A stretch of 64,000 bases of DNA from Candidatus Mediterraneibacter surreyensis (GCA_019118885.1 DWYB01000022.1:1-64000); one strand, 5' to 3'; shown: positions 7,812 through 16,724, counted from the stretch's first letter. The notes: generated by a model not told the origin, from the sequence alone. Translations and numbers: made by a program.

Positions 7812-9173
7812 CTATTGATGAGTTGTTTTTTGTTTTGCCCTGCGCTGCGTAAGATCTTTCTGAATATCCGCAAACTGATTGTCCAGTTTATAGAAAGCCA
7901 TCGTTATAATGGAGCATACAAGCAGGAGCATAGGTATGTAAAGATACATGGCCTTGATGGCAAACAGAGCTTCGGCAGTCTGTACTGCAGTGGATTCACT
8001 GTAAGATCCCCATGCCAGAAGAAGCCCTGAAAGACCGCCTGCAACGGCCTGCGCGACCTTTCCAAGAAATCCGTTGATGGAAGAGAGTGTACCTGCCGCC
8101 TGGATACCTGTTTTCCATTCGCCGTAATCTACCGGATCCGCCTGCATAGAGAAATAGATACTCTCTTTGATCCCGTAACCACAGGCTGAGATCACTGCAC
8201 CCACAATAATAATCCGGGTATTCATATTCGCCAGAAGGATTACCACTAGTCCTGCCAGCTGTACGGCAGCGGCGGTTGAATACAGGTTCCTTTTTCCAAG
8301 ACGCTTGGCAAGGAACGGAACAGTCAGGTTTGCCACCATAGGAATCATGGTCATGATCGTTGCCACCAGGGAAGAGAGAGCGGTGCTCCCGATATAATAT
8401 TTATAATAGTAAATGAGCGCTGATGACTGGAGAAAGTATCCGGTCCACATAAACATGATATTCAGTGCAAACAGTTTCCATGGTGTGTTGTGCGCAAGTG
8501 AATAGGCTGTTTCTTTTAAAGTGGCCTGTTTTTCCCCTGTCTGAAGATTGCTCTCTCTGACAAGAGCAAATGTCAGGAAGAAACACAGACAGCCAATAAC
8601 ACCAAAGACTCCCATTACGATACGGAATCCCAGCGCTTCGTTTCCGTTCCCTGCAATCTGCACCATAGTAAGCGCGGTGGCAGAGACGATTGTAGATCCC
8701 AGAAAAGCGAAGAACTTTCTCCAGGTTGCAAGGACAGTCCTTTCATTTACGTCATCCGTCATCGCAGGCAGAATTGAAGCAAGCGGGATGTTTACGACTG
8801 TGTACATAAAGGATAAAAATATGTAAGTCGCGTAAGCATATACGAGCTTGCCGTCCGGTGAAATATCTGGAACGCTGAACGCCAGAAAAGCAGATACAGC
8901 AAACGGGATCGCGCCGACCAGAAACCACGGGCGGCTCTTTCCCCATCTTGATTTTGTTTTATCAATGGCAAAACCTACCAGAACATCTGTCACGGCATCA
9001 ATTACGCGGCATACTACGAACATTGCCGCGATAGCCGCCGGCTGCAGTTCCATGACGTCTGTATAAAAATACAGCAGATAAAGAGAAATAACCTGCCAGA
9101 TCAGATTACATGCAAAATCTCCCATTCCATAGCCAAATCGCTGTTTGTAAAGAAACAGTTTAGTACGGTTCAT
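7812..9173 (-). CDS. GPH-family cation:sugar symporter (MelB-like)
   Basis: A 453-residue protein of the glycoside-pentoside-hexuronide family. The start (QRFGYGMGDFACNLIW) and the loop DAVTDVLVGFAIDKTKSRWGKSRPW are the diagnostic GPH signatures; the conserved aspartates in DAVTD form the cation site in MelB. Twelve membrane segments are visible. It is the first gene of the minus-strand operon, preceded by AAAGGAGG and divergent from an AraC regulator 188 bases away. Having both a GPH and an MFS carrier beside one glycosidase suggests one takes up the glycoside and the other handles a second substrate or the released sugar. Confidence 0.9.
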   Translation of the reverse strand: MNRTKLFLYKQRFGYGMGDFACNLIWQVISLYLLYFYTDVMELQPAAIAAMFVVCRVIDAVTDVLVGFAIDKTKSRWGKSRPWFLVGAIPFAVSAFLAFSVPDISPDGKLVYAYATYIFLSFMYTVVNIPLASILPAMTDDVNERTVLATWRKFFAFLGSTIVSATALTMVQIAGNGNEALGFRIVMGVFGVIGCLCFFLTFALVRESNLQTGEKQATLKETAYSLAHNTPWKLFALNIMFMWTGYFLQSSALIYYYKYYIGSTALSSLVATIMTMIPMVANLTVPFLAKRLGKRNLYSTAAAVQLAGLVVILLANMNTRIIIVGAVISACGYGIKESIYFSMQADPVDYGEWKTGIQAAGTLSSINGFLGKVAQAVAGGLSGLLLAWGSYSESTAVQTAEALFAIKAMYLYIPMLLLVCSIITMAFYKLDNQFADIQKDLTQRRAKQKTTHQ

Positions 9174-9273
9174 ATCCCCTTTCCTCCTTTCTTTTACGGG
9201 CTGAGATTTTTCTCCCCGTGTCTGCCATATATATTATGAAAAAAATAGAATATATAAAATTGGCATATTTACA

Positions 9274-9317
9274 CAGTTCATTGACTTTTTTTGCTGTCCA
9301 TGAGAAAATTTAGAAAA
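9274..9317 (+). promoter_or_regulatory. Promoter segment, copy 1 of a 44-bp repeat
   Basis: TTGACT (9281-9286), a 17-base spacer and GAAAAT (9304-9309), with TGA just before the -10 as an extended -10 element. It points at the AraC gene. The same 44 bases recur at 11759-11802 with four differences, and some similarity continues upstream (ATAGAAT-TATA). Confidence 0.65.
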
Positions 9318-9361
9318 GCGATTGTACGGATTATTCACTTTGTATACTGGAGATATCGTCT

Positions 9362-10447
9362 ATGGATAATAAATTGCATGAAACACTTAAATATATTACG
9401 GAGATGAACCGTGATGAAGAATTTTATAAAGCATACTATCAGGCAGGAAAATCTGAGGAAACGCTTCGACGTTTCCTGCAAGGTATAGATAAGGAAGACG
9501 CCGTTCGCAGACATCTTGTCATACCTGAGCTGCTGCCCGAGATAATTTCCTATTATATGGACGACAATGAATATTTTTCGGAAGATGACGGGAGAAATAT
9601 CTTTATCAGCAGACATAACCGTTATACCCCGGGATTTACTCATAAACATAATTTTTTTGAAATTGTCTATGTCTATTCGGGAGAATGTCATCAGAATATC
9701 GGACGTGAACGGCTGTGTTTCAGAAAAGGAGATTTTATCTTTGTGGCCCCGGGAGTATTCCATAATATCGAAGTATTCGATGATGAGACGGTTGTCTTTA
9801 ATATTCTTCTTAGAAAGGCAACCTTTTATCAGATGTTTATGTCCCTCATGAAGCAGAATGATATCGTCAGCGAGTTCTTCTCCGAAGGACTTTATAATTC
9901 TCAGCACATCAACTACCTGATCTTTCATACAGAGACAGAGGGCGCTGAGAATGTCCGAAAACTTATGATACAGCTTTATCAGGAACATCTTTTCCATGAT
10001 GCGTGTTCCGATCAGATCATGATCGGGATGATGACGATGATGGTCGGCCTGATCACCCGGCATTATCTTTCTACCATGGAATCATCATTGACTAATAACG
10101 TATGCCAGGCGCCGGACCATTTCCTGGTATTGAACTATATTCAGTCAAATCTGGAAACAGTGACATTGACTGACGTGGCTGAGCATTTCGGATTTTCCGT
10201 ATCATATTGCTCTCGTCTTATTAAATCTTCTACCGGACTCGGGTTCAATGAATGGAAAAATTCCCTTCGTATGCGCAGAGCGGAGAGAATGCTTTTGAAT
10301 ACAAACAAAACAGTGACGACAATCAGTGAGGAACTGGGATATATGAATCCGGAAACATTTATCAGGGGATTCAAGAAGTTTACACATATGACGCCTGCTC
10401 AGTATCGGAAACAGGTGGAATTTCAAAAGCCGGAAAATCCTGGCTGA
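9362..10447 (+). CDS. AraC-family transcriptional regulator with cupin sensor domain
   Basis: A 361-residue regulator. Residues about 80-160 form a cupin-like effector domain (THKHNFFEIVYVYSGECHQNI, GDFIFVAPGVFHNI), which usually binds a sugar. Residues about 255-355 carry the two AraC helix-turn-helix units, including VSYCSRLIKSSTGLGFNEWKNSLRMRRAERML and the second unit NPETFIRGFKKFTHMTPAQYRK. GGAG lies 9 bases before ATG 9362. It faces away from the GPH/MFS/GH78 operon across a 188-bp shared promoter region, so it almost certainly controls that operon in response to its substrate. Its promoter is a near-copy of the one before the gene at 11826. Confidence 0.9.
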   Translation: MDNKLHETLKYITEMNRDEEFYKAYYQAGKSEETLRRFLQGIDKEDAVRRHLVIPELLPEIISYYMDDNEYFSEDDGRNIFISRHNRYTPGFTHKHNFFEIVYVYSGECHQNIGRERLCFRKGDFIFVAPGVFHNIEVFDDETVVFNILLRKATFYQMFMSLMKQNDIVSEFFSEGLYNSQHINYLIFHTETEGAENVRKLMIQLYQEHLFHDACSDQIMIGMMTMMVGLITRHYLSTMESSLTNNVCQAPDHFLVLNYIQSNLETVTLTDVAEHFGFSVSYCSRLIKSSTGLGFNEWKNSLRMRRAERMLLNTNKTVTTISEELGYMNPETFIRGFKKFTHMTPAQYRKQVEFQKPENPG

Positions 10448-10474
10448 TATTCAGTCAGGATTTTCCGGCTTTTT
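10425..10474. terminator. Bidirectional intrinsic terminator
   Basis: A stem of 16 or more base pairs (AAGCCGGAAAATCCTG and its complement) with A- and T-tracts on both sides. It overlaps the stop codons of both the AraC gene and the convergent sstT gene. Confidence 0.9.
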
Positions 10475-11672
10475 CTCTTTTCTGCGATAATTCCGCTACG
10501 GCGGTATACAGAACATCTGTTGACGAATTGATGGCGGTCTCGCAGGAATCCTGTATGACGCCAACGATAAAGCCGGTGCCGACTACCTGCATGGCGATAT
10601 CATCAGAAATTCCGAACAGGCTGCAGGCAAGCGGCACGAGAAGAAGAGAGCCTCCGGCCACACCCGATGCGCCGCAGGCACTGGCTGCAGAGAGTACGCA
10701 GAGTATGATCGCAGTCGGAAAGTCAACGGAGATACCGAGTGTGTGGACTGCCGCCAGAGTCAGGACGGAGATCGTAACAGCGGCGCCGCCCATGTTGATC
10801 GTGGAACCAAGAGGAATGGATACGGCGTATGTATCACGGTCCAGGCCCAGTTCCTCGCAGAGTTTCATATTGACCGGAATGTTCGCCGCGGAACTACGCG
10901 TAAAGAATGCAGTGATCCCGCTGTCTTTCAGACACTTAAGAACGAGAGGATATGGATTCTTACGGATTCCAATGAATGTGATCAGTGGATTAACCACCAA
11001 TGCAACGAACGCCATACTTCCCACAAGCAGCAGGATCAGTCTGCCATATCCCAGAAGAGAAGAAAGCCCCTGCTCGGATATTGTGGTAAATACAAGTCCC
11101 AGCACGCCGAAAGGGGCGCAGCTGATGACCCACTGTACAATCTGAGAGATCGCGTCGGCGATATGCATGACAGCATTCTTTGTTCCTTCACTCGCTTTTC
11201 TAAGAGCAATTCCGAGAAGAACAGCCCAGGCGAGAATTCCAAGATAATTCGCATTAGCAAGGGCGTCTACCGGGTTGGAGACGATGCTCATGAGCAGGCT
11301 GTTCAGAACCTCGCCGATACCGCTGGGAGCGGCTGCTTCAGAAGTGGTTTCTGTCAGAGTAATAGTGATCGGAAAAAGAAAGCTTGCGGCTACTGCCACA
11401 CATCCGGCAAGAAATGTACCCAGCAGATACAGAAATATGACCCGTTTCATATTACTCTGTTTGCCCTCCTTCTGGTTAGCAAGAGCTCCCATTACAAGGA
11501 AAAGGACAAGGATCGGCGCAATGGCGCGCAAAGCGCCGACGAACAGATCCCCAAGCAGAGAAATCACGGTAATCTGCGGTATGGCCAGTCCCAGTATGAT
11601 TCCCAGGATCAGTCCGCAGATGATTCTTTTGACCAGACTGATCTCATTCCATTTTTTAATAAGTTGTTTCAT
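10455..11672 (-). CDS. sstT: Serine/threonine:sodium symporter
   Basis: A 405-residue member of the dicarboxylate/amino acid:cation symporter family. The start [18 protein letters not shown] and the core motifs [33 protein letters not shown] and [20 protein letters not shown] match SstT, which takes up L-serine and L-threonine with sodium. The reentrant-loop serine-rich and NMGG segments that bind substrate and ions are intact. It is a single gene, with its own terminator at the 3' end and a divergent small gene across a 153-bp region at the 5' end. Confidence 0.93.
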   Translation of the reverse strand: MKQLIKKWNEISLVKRIICGLILGIILGLAIPQITVISLLGDLFVGALRAIAPILVLFLVMGALANQKEGKQSNMKRVIFLYLLGTFLAGCVAVAASFLFPITITLTETTSEAAAPSGIGEVLNSLLMSIVSNPVDALANANYLGILAWAVLLGIALRKASEGTKNAVMHIADAISQIVQWVISCAPFGVLGLVFTTISEQGLSSLLGYGRLILLLVGSMAFVALVVNPLITFIGIRKNPYPLVLKCLKDSGITAFFTRSSAANIPVNMKLCEELGLDRDTYAVSIPLGSTINMGGAAVTISVLTLAAVHTLGISVDFPTAIILCVLSAASACGASGVAGGSLLLVPLACSLFGISDDIAMQVVGTGFIVGVIQDSCETAINSSTDVLYTAVAELSQKREKAGKS

Positions 11673-11758
11673 TTTTCATCATTCCTGTCTTTTTCTTTTG
11701 TCAACAGGGCTAGTATAACATAATTAAAGGCCATGTGGAAATAGAATCTATATTCATT

Positions 11759-11802
11759 CAGTTCATTGACTTTTATTGCCGCTCATGAGAAAATTTAGAA
11801 AA
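11759..11802 (+). promoter_or_regulatory. Promoter segment, copy 2 of the 44-bp repeat
   Basis: TTGACT (11766-11771), 17 bases and GAAAAT (11789-11794), again with TGA before the -10. It reads 40 of 44 bases identical to 9274-9317. It directs transcription of the small gene starting at 11826. Confidence 0.65.
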
Positions 11803-11825
11803 TTGATTTGCGGAGGTATTCGTTT

Positions 11826-12236
11826 ATGCAGTACGAGTGCAGAATAACAGTATTGGAGACAAAAGTATTTCCGGACTATCAGGAAAAATATCTTGCCGAT
11901 CCAAAATCAGGTCCATGTCCTTTCTTTAAGGCAGGAGATACATTTATTTTAAAAAGGACAAGCGAACAGGACGACTTTTATCATTTGATGAACGGCAAGT
12001 TCTGCGGCGAAGCGTGGGATGCGATCAGCAGATATGTGTATGCCGCGCTGCAGGGCGGCTCGATCATGCGCAAGTGGACAAATGACGACAGAATGATGAT
12101 TGCCTGCTGTAATGACGGCACAAGACCCGTGATCTTTAAGATTGAAAGAATCGATATTCCGGAAACAGAGGAAGAAAAAGAGTGGCTTGAAAAACAGAAC
12201 TTTAAGAACAGCGCTGATGATGCTTATACAGGATAA
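11826..12236 (+). CDS. TIGR04076-type conserved protein
   Basis: A 136-residue protein that begins MQYECRITVLETKVFPDYQEKYL and contains GPCPFFKAGDTFIL and CNDGTRPVIFKIERID. This is the pattern of the TIGR04076 family, small cytoplasmic proteins of unknown role found in anaerobes. The conserved cysteines (GPCPF, GKFCGEAWDAI, CCNDG) could bind a metal or be redox-active. GGAGG lies 10 bases before ATG 11826; the longer frame from 11808 would start upstream of that site. Its promoter is almost identical to that of the AraC gene. Confidence 0.75.
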   Translation: MQYECRITVLETKVFPDYQEKYLADPKSGPCPFFKAGDTFILKRTSEQDDFYHLMNGKFCGEAWDAISRYVYAALQGGSIMRKWTNDDRMMIACCNDGTRPVIFKIERIDIPETEEEKEWLEKQNFKNSADDAYTG

Positions 12237-12252
12237 ATGAGGAGAGAATACT

Positions 12253-12645
12253 ATGATTAGCGGATTCGATATGGGTTTCGGTTTATTTGAAATTATGTTT
12301 GCTATAATATTCATTATAATAGTTGGCACTTTTATTGTGGCTGCCGTACGTGGAATCAGCACATGGAATAAGAATAACCATTCTCCGAGACTTACGGTTT
12401 CGGCAGTGATCGTAGCTAAACGGACGGATGTATCATATCATCATCATTCAAATGGGGAATATGGCATGCATGCGACTTCGTCTACTACATATTATGTGAC
12501 ATTTCAAGTAGAGAGCGGCGACAGGATAGAGCTTGAAGTCAGTGGAACAGAATATGGAATGCTGGTCGAAGGGGATAAAGGGTACTTGTCTTTTCAGGGT
12601 ACAAGATATCTGTCTTTTGAGATAAACCATCAGAAAGACAACTGA
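12253..12645 (+). CDS. DUF2500-type membrane-anchored protein
   Basis: A 130-residue protein: an N-terminal membrane helix at about residues 10-33, then a soluble beta-rich domain with LTVSAVIVAKRTDV, a His-rich stretch (SYHHHSNG), TTYYVTFQVESGDRIELEV and GDKGYLSFQGTRYLSFE. This is the DUF2500 pattern. The C-terminal domain probably faces the cytoplasm or cell surface and resembles a small beta-barrel. It follows the TIGR04076 gene by 16 bases and precedes another short membrane protein, so the three are probably one transcript. Function unknown. Confidence 0.8.
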   Translation: MISGFDMGFGLFEIMFAIIFIIIVGTFIVAAVRGISTWNKNNHSPRLTVSAVIVAKRTDVSYHHHSNGEYGMHATSSTTYYVTFQVESGDRIELEVSGTEYGMLVEGDKGYLSFQGTRYLSFEINHQKDN

Positions 12646-12664
12646 GCAGGCGGCAAGATAATAA

Positions 12665-12931
12665 ATGAGGAGAAAATACATAAAAAAACCATCATATAAA
12701 GTCTTAGCGACAGGGATAATCATTATAATTGTATTTGCAGCATTGCTGCTGTATTTCTGGCCGATGGAAATGTCTGATCTGATAAATGAAGACTATGAAA
12801 TCCGAATCACGCGCACCGAAGTTGGCGTTCGAGATGGAGAGCCTTATATCGACACTAAAAACTATGATGATCTGACAGAAGAGCAAAGGCAGGATATAAT
12901 AAGCGTTATTGAAAGATCAGTAAAAGACTGA
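12665..12931 (+). CDS. Small single-helix membrane protein
   Basis: An 88-residue protein with a basic N-terminus (MRRKYIKKPSYK), one long hydrophobic helix at about 13-33 and an acidic C-terminal domain. The last 25 residues (YDDLTEEQRQDIISVIERS) look helical. No known domain is recognised. It is 19 bases downstream of the DUF2500 gene in the same direction. Coding is supported by the spacing, an AATGAGGAG-like context and sensible composition. Confidence 0.6.
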   Translation: MRRKYIKKPSYKVLATGIIIIIVFAALLLYFWPMEMSDLINEDYEIRITRTEVGVRDGEPYIDTKNYDDLTEEQRQDIISVIERSVKD

Positions 12932-13040
12932 AACCGACAGGAATCTGATTATTGCAATGATAGTGATATTTTTGGAGCATACTTAATTGCCCTTCCATAA
13001 GTAGAAGGAGTAATGACTAATTTATCAATAAGGTGACAAA

Positions 13041-13919
13041 ATGCGTACAGAGAAAGAAATGTTTCATATCATTATAAATACTGCTAAGTCTGACGAACGC
13101 ATACTGGCGGCATATTTGAAGGGATCAAGGGCTAATCCGAATGTTCCTCGGGATATATATCAGGATTATGACATTATGTATGTCGTGACAGAGACAGAAA
13201 GTTTTCGTCGGGATTTATCATGGATAGATACATTCGGAAAGGTTATTCTGAAACAAGAACAGAATGATGATTTCGGCTATGGAGAGCGATTTGGCCTGCG
13301 CAGCTGTTATGATAATACATATTCCTGGCTGCTACTGTTTGAAGACGGGAACCGTATTGATATCGGTGTGGAGACGGTAGAGACAATGCAAAACGGAACA
13401 AACAGGAACAAGCTTTTCCTTCCGCTTTTAGATAAAGCGGGGTATCTTCCCAAGCTGCCCCCTCCGACAGACGAGGAGTTTTATGTCAAGAGGCCTTCAG
13501 CGGCAAAATTCCGGGGATGCTGTAATGAATTTTTCTGGTCTCTCTGTGATGTAGTGAAAGGAATTCTGCGCGATGAGCTTCCATTTGCCATGTCAGTCTA
13601 TTATATGCAGACACACCAAATGCTCGAAATAATGTTGGAATGGTATATTGGCAGTGAAACATCTTATTCCGTTTCTTGTGGGAAAATGAATAAATACTTT
13701 AAACGATATCTTTCGGAAGATGTTTATCAGCTATACTTACAGACGTTTCCTGACAGCAATTATGAACATTTTAAGCAGTCTATTGAAAATTCATGTAAGC
13801 TTTTTCATGAAACAGGAATGATGACAGCAGAAAACCTTGGACTTATATATCCAATAGAATATGAAGATGGGTTTATTAAATACGTGGAGATTTTTGGATC
13901 CTCTATTGCGAAAAAATAA
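13041..13919 (+). CDS. Aminoglycoside 6-adenylyltransferase family protein, ANT(6)-like
   Basis: A 292-residue member of the AadE/ANT(6) family, which transfers AMP from ATP to the 6-hydroxyl of streptomycin. The signature LKGSRANPNVPRDIYQDYDIMYVV (residues about 26-49) has the GS-x-D-x-D nucleotidyltransferase core, and RIDIGVET supplies the third acidic residue. The rest, including SCYDNTYSWLLLFEDG and the helical C-terminal domain, also matches. The active site looks complete. AAGGTGA precedes ATG 13041. Chromosomal relatives in Clostridia often do not confer resistance, so activity on streptomycin is not proven. It opens an AT-rich run of accessory genes that may have been acquired together. 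Confidence 0.88.
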   Translation: MRTEKEMFHIIINTAKSDERILAAYLKGSRANPNVPRDIYQDYDIMYVVTETESFRRDLSWIDTFGKVILKQEQNDDFGYGERFGLRSCYDNTYSWLLLFEDGNRIDIGVETVETMQNGTNRNKLFLPLLDKAGYLPKLPPPTDEEFYVKRPSAAKFRGCCNEFFWSLCDVVKGILRDELPFAMSVYYMQTHQMLEIMLEWYIGSETSYSVSCGKMNKYFKRYLSEDVYQLYLQTFPDSNYEHFKQSIENSCKLFHETGMMTAENLGLIYPIEYEDGFIKYVEIFGSSIAKK

Positions 13920-13949
13920 TTAATCAGAAACCAGGAGGAGAAATAAACG

Positions 13950-14849
13950 ATGAAAAAAGTACTTGTAACTGGCGGAACCGTATTTGTAAGCAGATATATT
14001 GCAGAGTTCTTTTCTTCTAAAGGCTGCGAGGTATATGTGCTTAACAGAAATACCAGAGAACAATCGCAGGGTGTAAATCTTATTCAGGCTGACAGACACC
14101 ATTTAGGAGAAACCCTGCGTGATTTCTATTTTGATATTATCATAGACACGGCATATAGTGCTGACGATGTAAATATGCTGCTTGATGCAGTAGGCGGTTA
14201 CAAAGATTACATTTTGATCAGCTCAAGCGCCGTTTATCCGGAATATTCTCCACAGCCTTTCAGGGAAGACACTGTATTGGGAGCTAACAAATATTGGGGA
14301 AAATATGGAACAGATAAGATAGAAGCAGAGAATGCCCTGCTAAAAAGAGTTCCTGACGCATATATTTTACGTCCGCCCTATTTATATGGCCCAATAAATA
14401 ATGTATATAGAGAGGCTTTTGTATTTGATTGTGCAAAAACAGATAGAAAATTTTATTTACCTCAAAATGGTGATATGAAGCTGCAATTCTTCCATATTAG
14501 AGATTTATGTAAATTGATAGAAGTAATTATCAATAATAAACCTGTGGAACATATATTGAATGTCGGCAATCCGGAATCTATATCTATCAGAGATTGGGTA
14601 GTCAAATGTTATGCTTGTTATGGGAAAACTCCAGAATTCATATATGTATATGATGATGTAGAACAAAGAAATTATTTCAGTTTTTACAACTATGAATATC
14701 AATTAGATGTTGAACGCCAAAAAAAGATATATTCAGAAACTATTTCTTTAGATACGGGACTTAAGGAAGCTGCGGAGTGGTATGATGAACATGAAGCAGA
14801 AGTAAATAAAAAACCATATTTTCAGTATATTGATCTGAACTTTTCCTGA
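13950..14849 (+). CDS. NAD(P)-dependent epimerase/dehydratase family protein
   Basis: A 299-residue extended short-chain dehydrogenase. MKKVLVTGGTVFVSRYIAEFF is the N-terminal nucleotide-binding fold, with the last conserved glycine of GGTxFxG replaced by serine. ISSSAVYP and the downstream YGTDKIEAE give the catalytic Ser and the YxxxK motif, and LRPPYLYGP is the usual substrate-site segment. GGAGGAG precedes ATG 13950. Likely acts on a nucleotide sugar or a small reduced substrate. The codons are AT-rich compared with the genes further right. It follows the ANT(6)-like gene by 30 bases and may share its transcript. Confidence 0.82.
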   Translation: MKKVLVTGGTVFVSRYIAEFFSSKGCEVYVLNRNTREQSQGVNLIQADRHHLGETLRDFYFDIIIDTAYSADDVNMLLDAVGGYKDYILISSSAVYPEYSPQPFREDTVLGANKYWGKYGTDKIEAENALLKRVPDAYILRPPYLYGPINNVYREAFVFDCAKTDRKFYLPQNGDMKLQFFHIRDLCKLIEVIINNKPVEHILNVGNPESISIRDWVVKCYACYGKTPEFIYVYDDVEQRNYFSFYNYEYQLDVERQKKIYSETISLDTGLKEAAEWYDEHEAEVNKKPYFQYIDLNFS

Positions 14850-14934
14850 AGTTAAGTTGTATTTCCTTTTTTGAAGCCGGATTTGGTGTGGGAGTTAACA
14901 AGTTGTCAGAGAGGATATGGCGGGGGTTATAAGA

Positions 14935-15210
14935 ATGGAATCTATCATTGAGCTTATATTAGAACTTCTTCTTGAGGGTAGTATTGAAGCGAGCAGAAGC
15001 AGCAAAATACCAAAACCGGTCAGATATCTCATTACTGTACTGATCGTGCTGTTCTTTATCGCAGTTATAGGATTCATATTTGGTGTAGGTATCATATCGC
15101 TAAATAATGATAACATTCCGGCAGGAATTTTTCTTATATTGATAGGAGCTGTGATGGTTGTAATGAGTGTCATAAAATTTATTAGAACATATTTGACTAA
15201 AAGAAAATGA
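14935..15210 (+). CDS. Small membrane protein of unknown function
   Basis: A 91-residue protein starting MESIIELILELLLEGS, an amphipathic helix, followed by a basic stretch (SRSSKIPKPVR) and two hydrophobic helices at about 28-53 and 58-80, ending in a basic tail. A GGGGG run lies before ATG 14935; an in-frame ATG at 14917 is possible but less well placed. The layout is that of small two-helix membrane proteins often seen beside accessory genes. No domain is recognised. Confidence 0.55.
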   Translation: MESIIELILELLLEGSIEASRSSKIPKPVRYLITVLIVLFFIAVIGFIFGVGIISLNNDNIPAGIFLILIGAVMVVMSVIKFIRTYLTKRK

Positions 15211-15270
15211 GATGATTATATGAACAGCTAATGGAACTGTTTAAAAGGAGCATTATCATTACGAAGCGAT

Positions 15271-15774
15271 GTGCCAAATCGTATAACAGAAAAGGAAGTG
15301 CAGTGGCTGATTGATCATAATGTCACTACAGTTATTGATCTCAGAGACGATAAGGAAAGAGAACAGAAAAAATGCCAGTTAATCAATAACAAGTGTTTTC
15401 AGTATTACTGCATGCATGTTACCGGCAGTAATAGTATTCCGAAATCAGTAGATGATGTTTCAAAATCATATCTGAAAATGGCAGATGAACAAATGGATAA
15501 GATTGTTAATACTATTTCTAAATCGGAAGCAAACGTATTATATTTTTGTAATGCCGGAAAGGACAGAACTGGGGTTGTATCTGCTATACTTCTCTATAAG
15601 ATGGGAATGAGTCTGGATTACATTATAAAAGACTATATGGAGTCAAAAAATAATCTGAAAACTATATTAGAAGAATATGCTAAACAATTTCCAGATATTA
15701 ATATTGATATTATCACGCCTCACGAAAGGTATATTCAAGAATTTCTTGAAAGCTATATTGCGATAAACAATTGA
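15271..15774 (+). CDS. Tyrosine-protein phosphatase family, N-terminus missing
   Basis: The frame holds the P-loop CNAGKDRTG (the CX5R catalytic motif) and VIDLRDDKE, typical of the single-domain tyrosine/dual-specificity phosphatases of Firmicutes. These enzymes normally start with a stretch containing NxRDLGG about 25 residues before the RSDxP motif. Here RSDVPNRITEKEVQ is present, but RSD lies upstream of the only candidate start (GTG 15271), and the frame closes at a stop at 15229. Just before, another frame reads TANGTV, which resembles the missing link. The AGGAG at 15246 is 20 bases from the GTG. The gene is probably broken by a frameshift and an N-terminal loss. Confidence 0.62.
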   Translation: MPNRITEKEVQWLIDHNVTTVIDLRDDKEREQKKCQLINNKCFQYYCMHVTGSNSIPKSVDDVSKSYLKMADEQMDKIVNTISKSEANVLYFCNAGKDRTGVVSAILLYKMGMSLDYIIKDYMESKNNLKTILEEYAKQFPDINIDIITPHERYIQEFLESYIAINN

Positions 15775-15801
15775 TCAGAAACCGGGAGTTGACGATGATA
15801 A

Positions 15802-16236
15802 ATGATAGAAGTAACGTTTTATGACCAAGTAGAGGACAACTTATTAAGATTCGCCGTTATTATTACTAAGACAAACGGTAAATGGGTGTTTTGCAAACAC
15901 AAAGAAAGAGATACTTATGAGGTGCCTGGCGGACACAGGGAAAAGGGCGAAGATATTTTTACTACCGCCAAACGGGAATTGAAGGAAGAAACCGGCGCAG
16001 TAGATTTTACTATCAAGCCGATTTGTGTATATTCAGTCAAAGGAAAGACACGAAAAAATGAAACTATTGAGAGCGAGACATTTGGAATGCTTTTCATTGC
16101 CAATATATTTTCATTCGAACCTATACATAGTGAGATAGAAAAAATTATAATTACAGACAATCTGGTTGATAATTGGACATATCCATTGATTCAGCCCAAA
16201 TTACTGAAGGAAGCTGAAAATAGAGGGTATCTATAG
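15802..16236 (+). CDS. Nudix hydrolase
   Basis: A 144-residue single-domain protein. The Nudix box GGHREKGEDIFTTAKRELKEETGA (about residues 39-62) is complete, with G-x5-E-x7-REL-x-EE-x-G. The N-terminal FYDQVEDNLLRFAVIITKTNGKWVFCKHKERDTYEVPGG is the typical lead-in of small NTP pyrophosphohydrolases. It probably hydrolyses a nucleoside diphosphate derivative, but the substrate cannot be read from the sequence. It follows the phosphatase by 27 bases and is one of two Nudix genes within 1.5 kb; they share little beyond the box. Confidence 0.88.
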   Translation: MIEVTFYDQVEDNLLRFAVIITKTNGKWVFCKHKERDTYEVPGGHREKGEDIFTTAKRELKEETGAVDFTIKPICVYSVKGKTRKNETIESETFGMLFIANIFSFEPIHSEIEKIIITDNLVDNWTYPLIQPKLLKEAENRGYL

Positions 16237-16331
16237 CAAACAGGAAATAAAAGCATTTTGTAATACAATTCCTATTAATTCGTAAATTATTTTTTCGAGA
16301 GTAGTATCCATTTATAAAGGAGATACAGTAT

Positions 16332-16699
16332 ATGACTCATTTGGATATGCAAAATTTGAATCGGGAAACAATGAAACATCTTAAAAAACATAATGGTTGG
16401 AATGTCATTGTTAAAGGTAAGAAGCATTTATGAAAAGTTTATGCTTGAAAATTGCGCAGATTCATTTTGGTATTGGAATGTGGGAGCATTTGTTTTTTCC
16501 GGCGATGAAACTACTGTTTCTGTATCTGGGAGAAATTATCAGACATCTGAACGAATTATAGGTAATAATGACATTAACAATTATTATTGAAAATGGTAAA
16601 GTCATTGAAAATGTAGAAGATATACATAACAATGAATGGAAATTAGGAGTACAAATGGAACAGTACTTGCATAAACTGCTGATTGAAAATACTGATTGA
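16332..16699 (+). pseudogene. Probable degenerate gene in short overlapping frames
   Basis: AAAGGAGA (16317-16323) and ATG 16332 begin a 33-codon frame (MTHLDMQNLNRETMKHLKKH...) that stops at 16433. The neighbouring frame continues with KVRSIYEKFMLENCADSFWYWNVGAFVFSG to 16590, and a third from ATG 16568 gives TIIIENGKVIENVEDIHNNEWKLGVQMEQ to 16699. Joined, the three look like one hydrophilic protein broken by two frameshifts. I do not recognise the family. The alternative is that one or more of the short frames is a real small gene. This fills the gap between the two Nudix genes. Confidence 0.4.
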
Positions 16700-16724
16700 G
16701 ACCGACTGTGGAGGAAGTAATTTT

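Noticed and set aside
9335..10063. 242-codon minus-strand frame opposite the AraC gene
   Set aside because: Antisense shadow of a conserved regulator with cupin and HTH motifs on the plus strand.
10528..11723. Long plus-strand frames opposite sstT
   Set aside because: They lie antisense to a well-conserved transporter, have no ribosome sites and read as basic, low-sense sequence.
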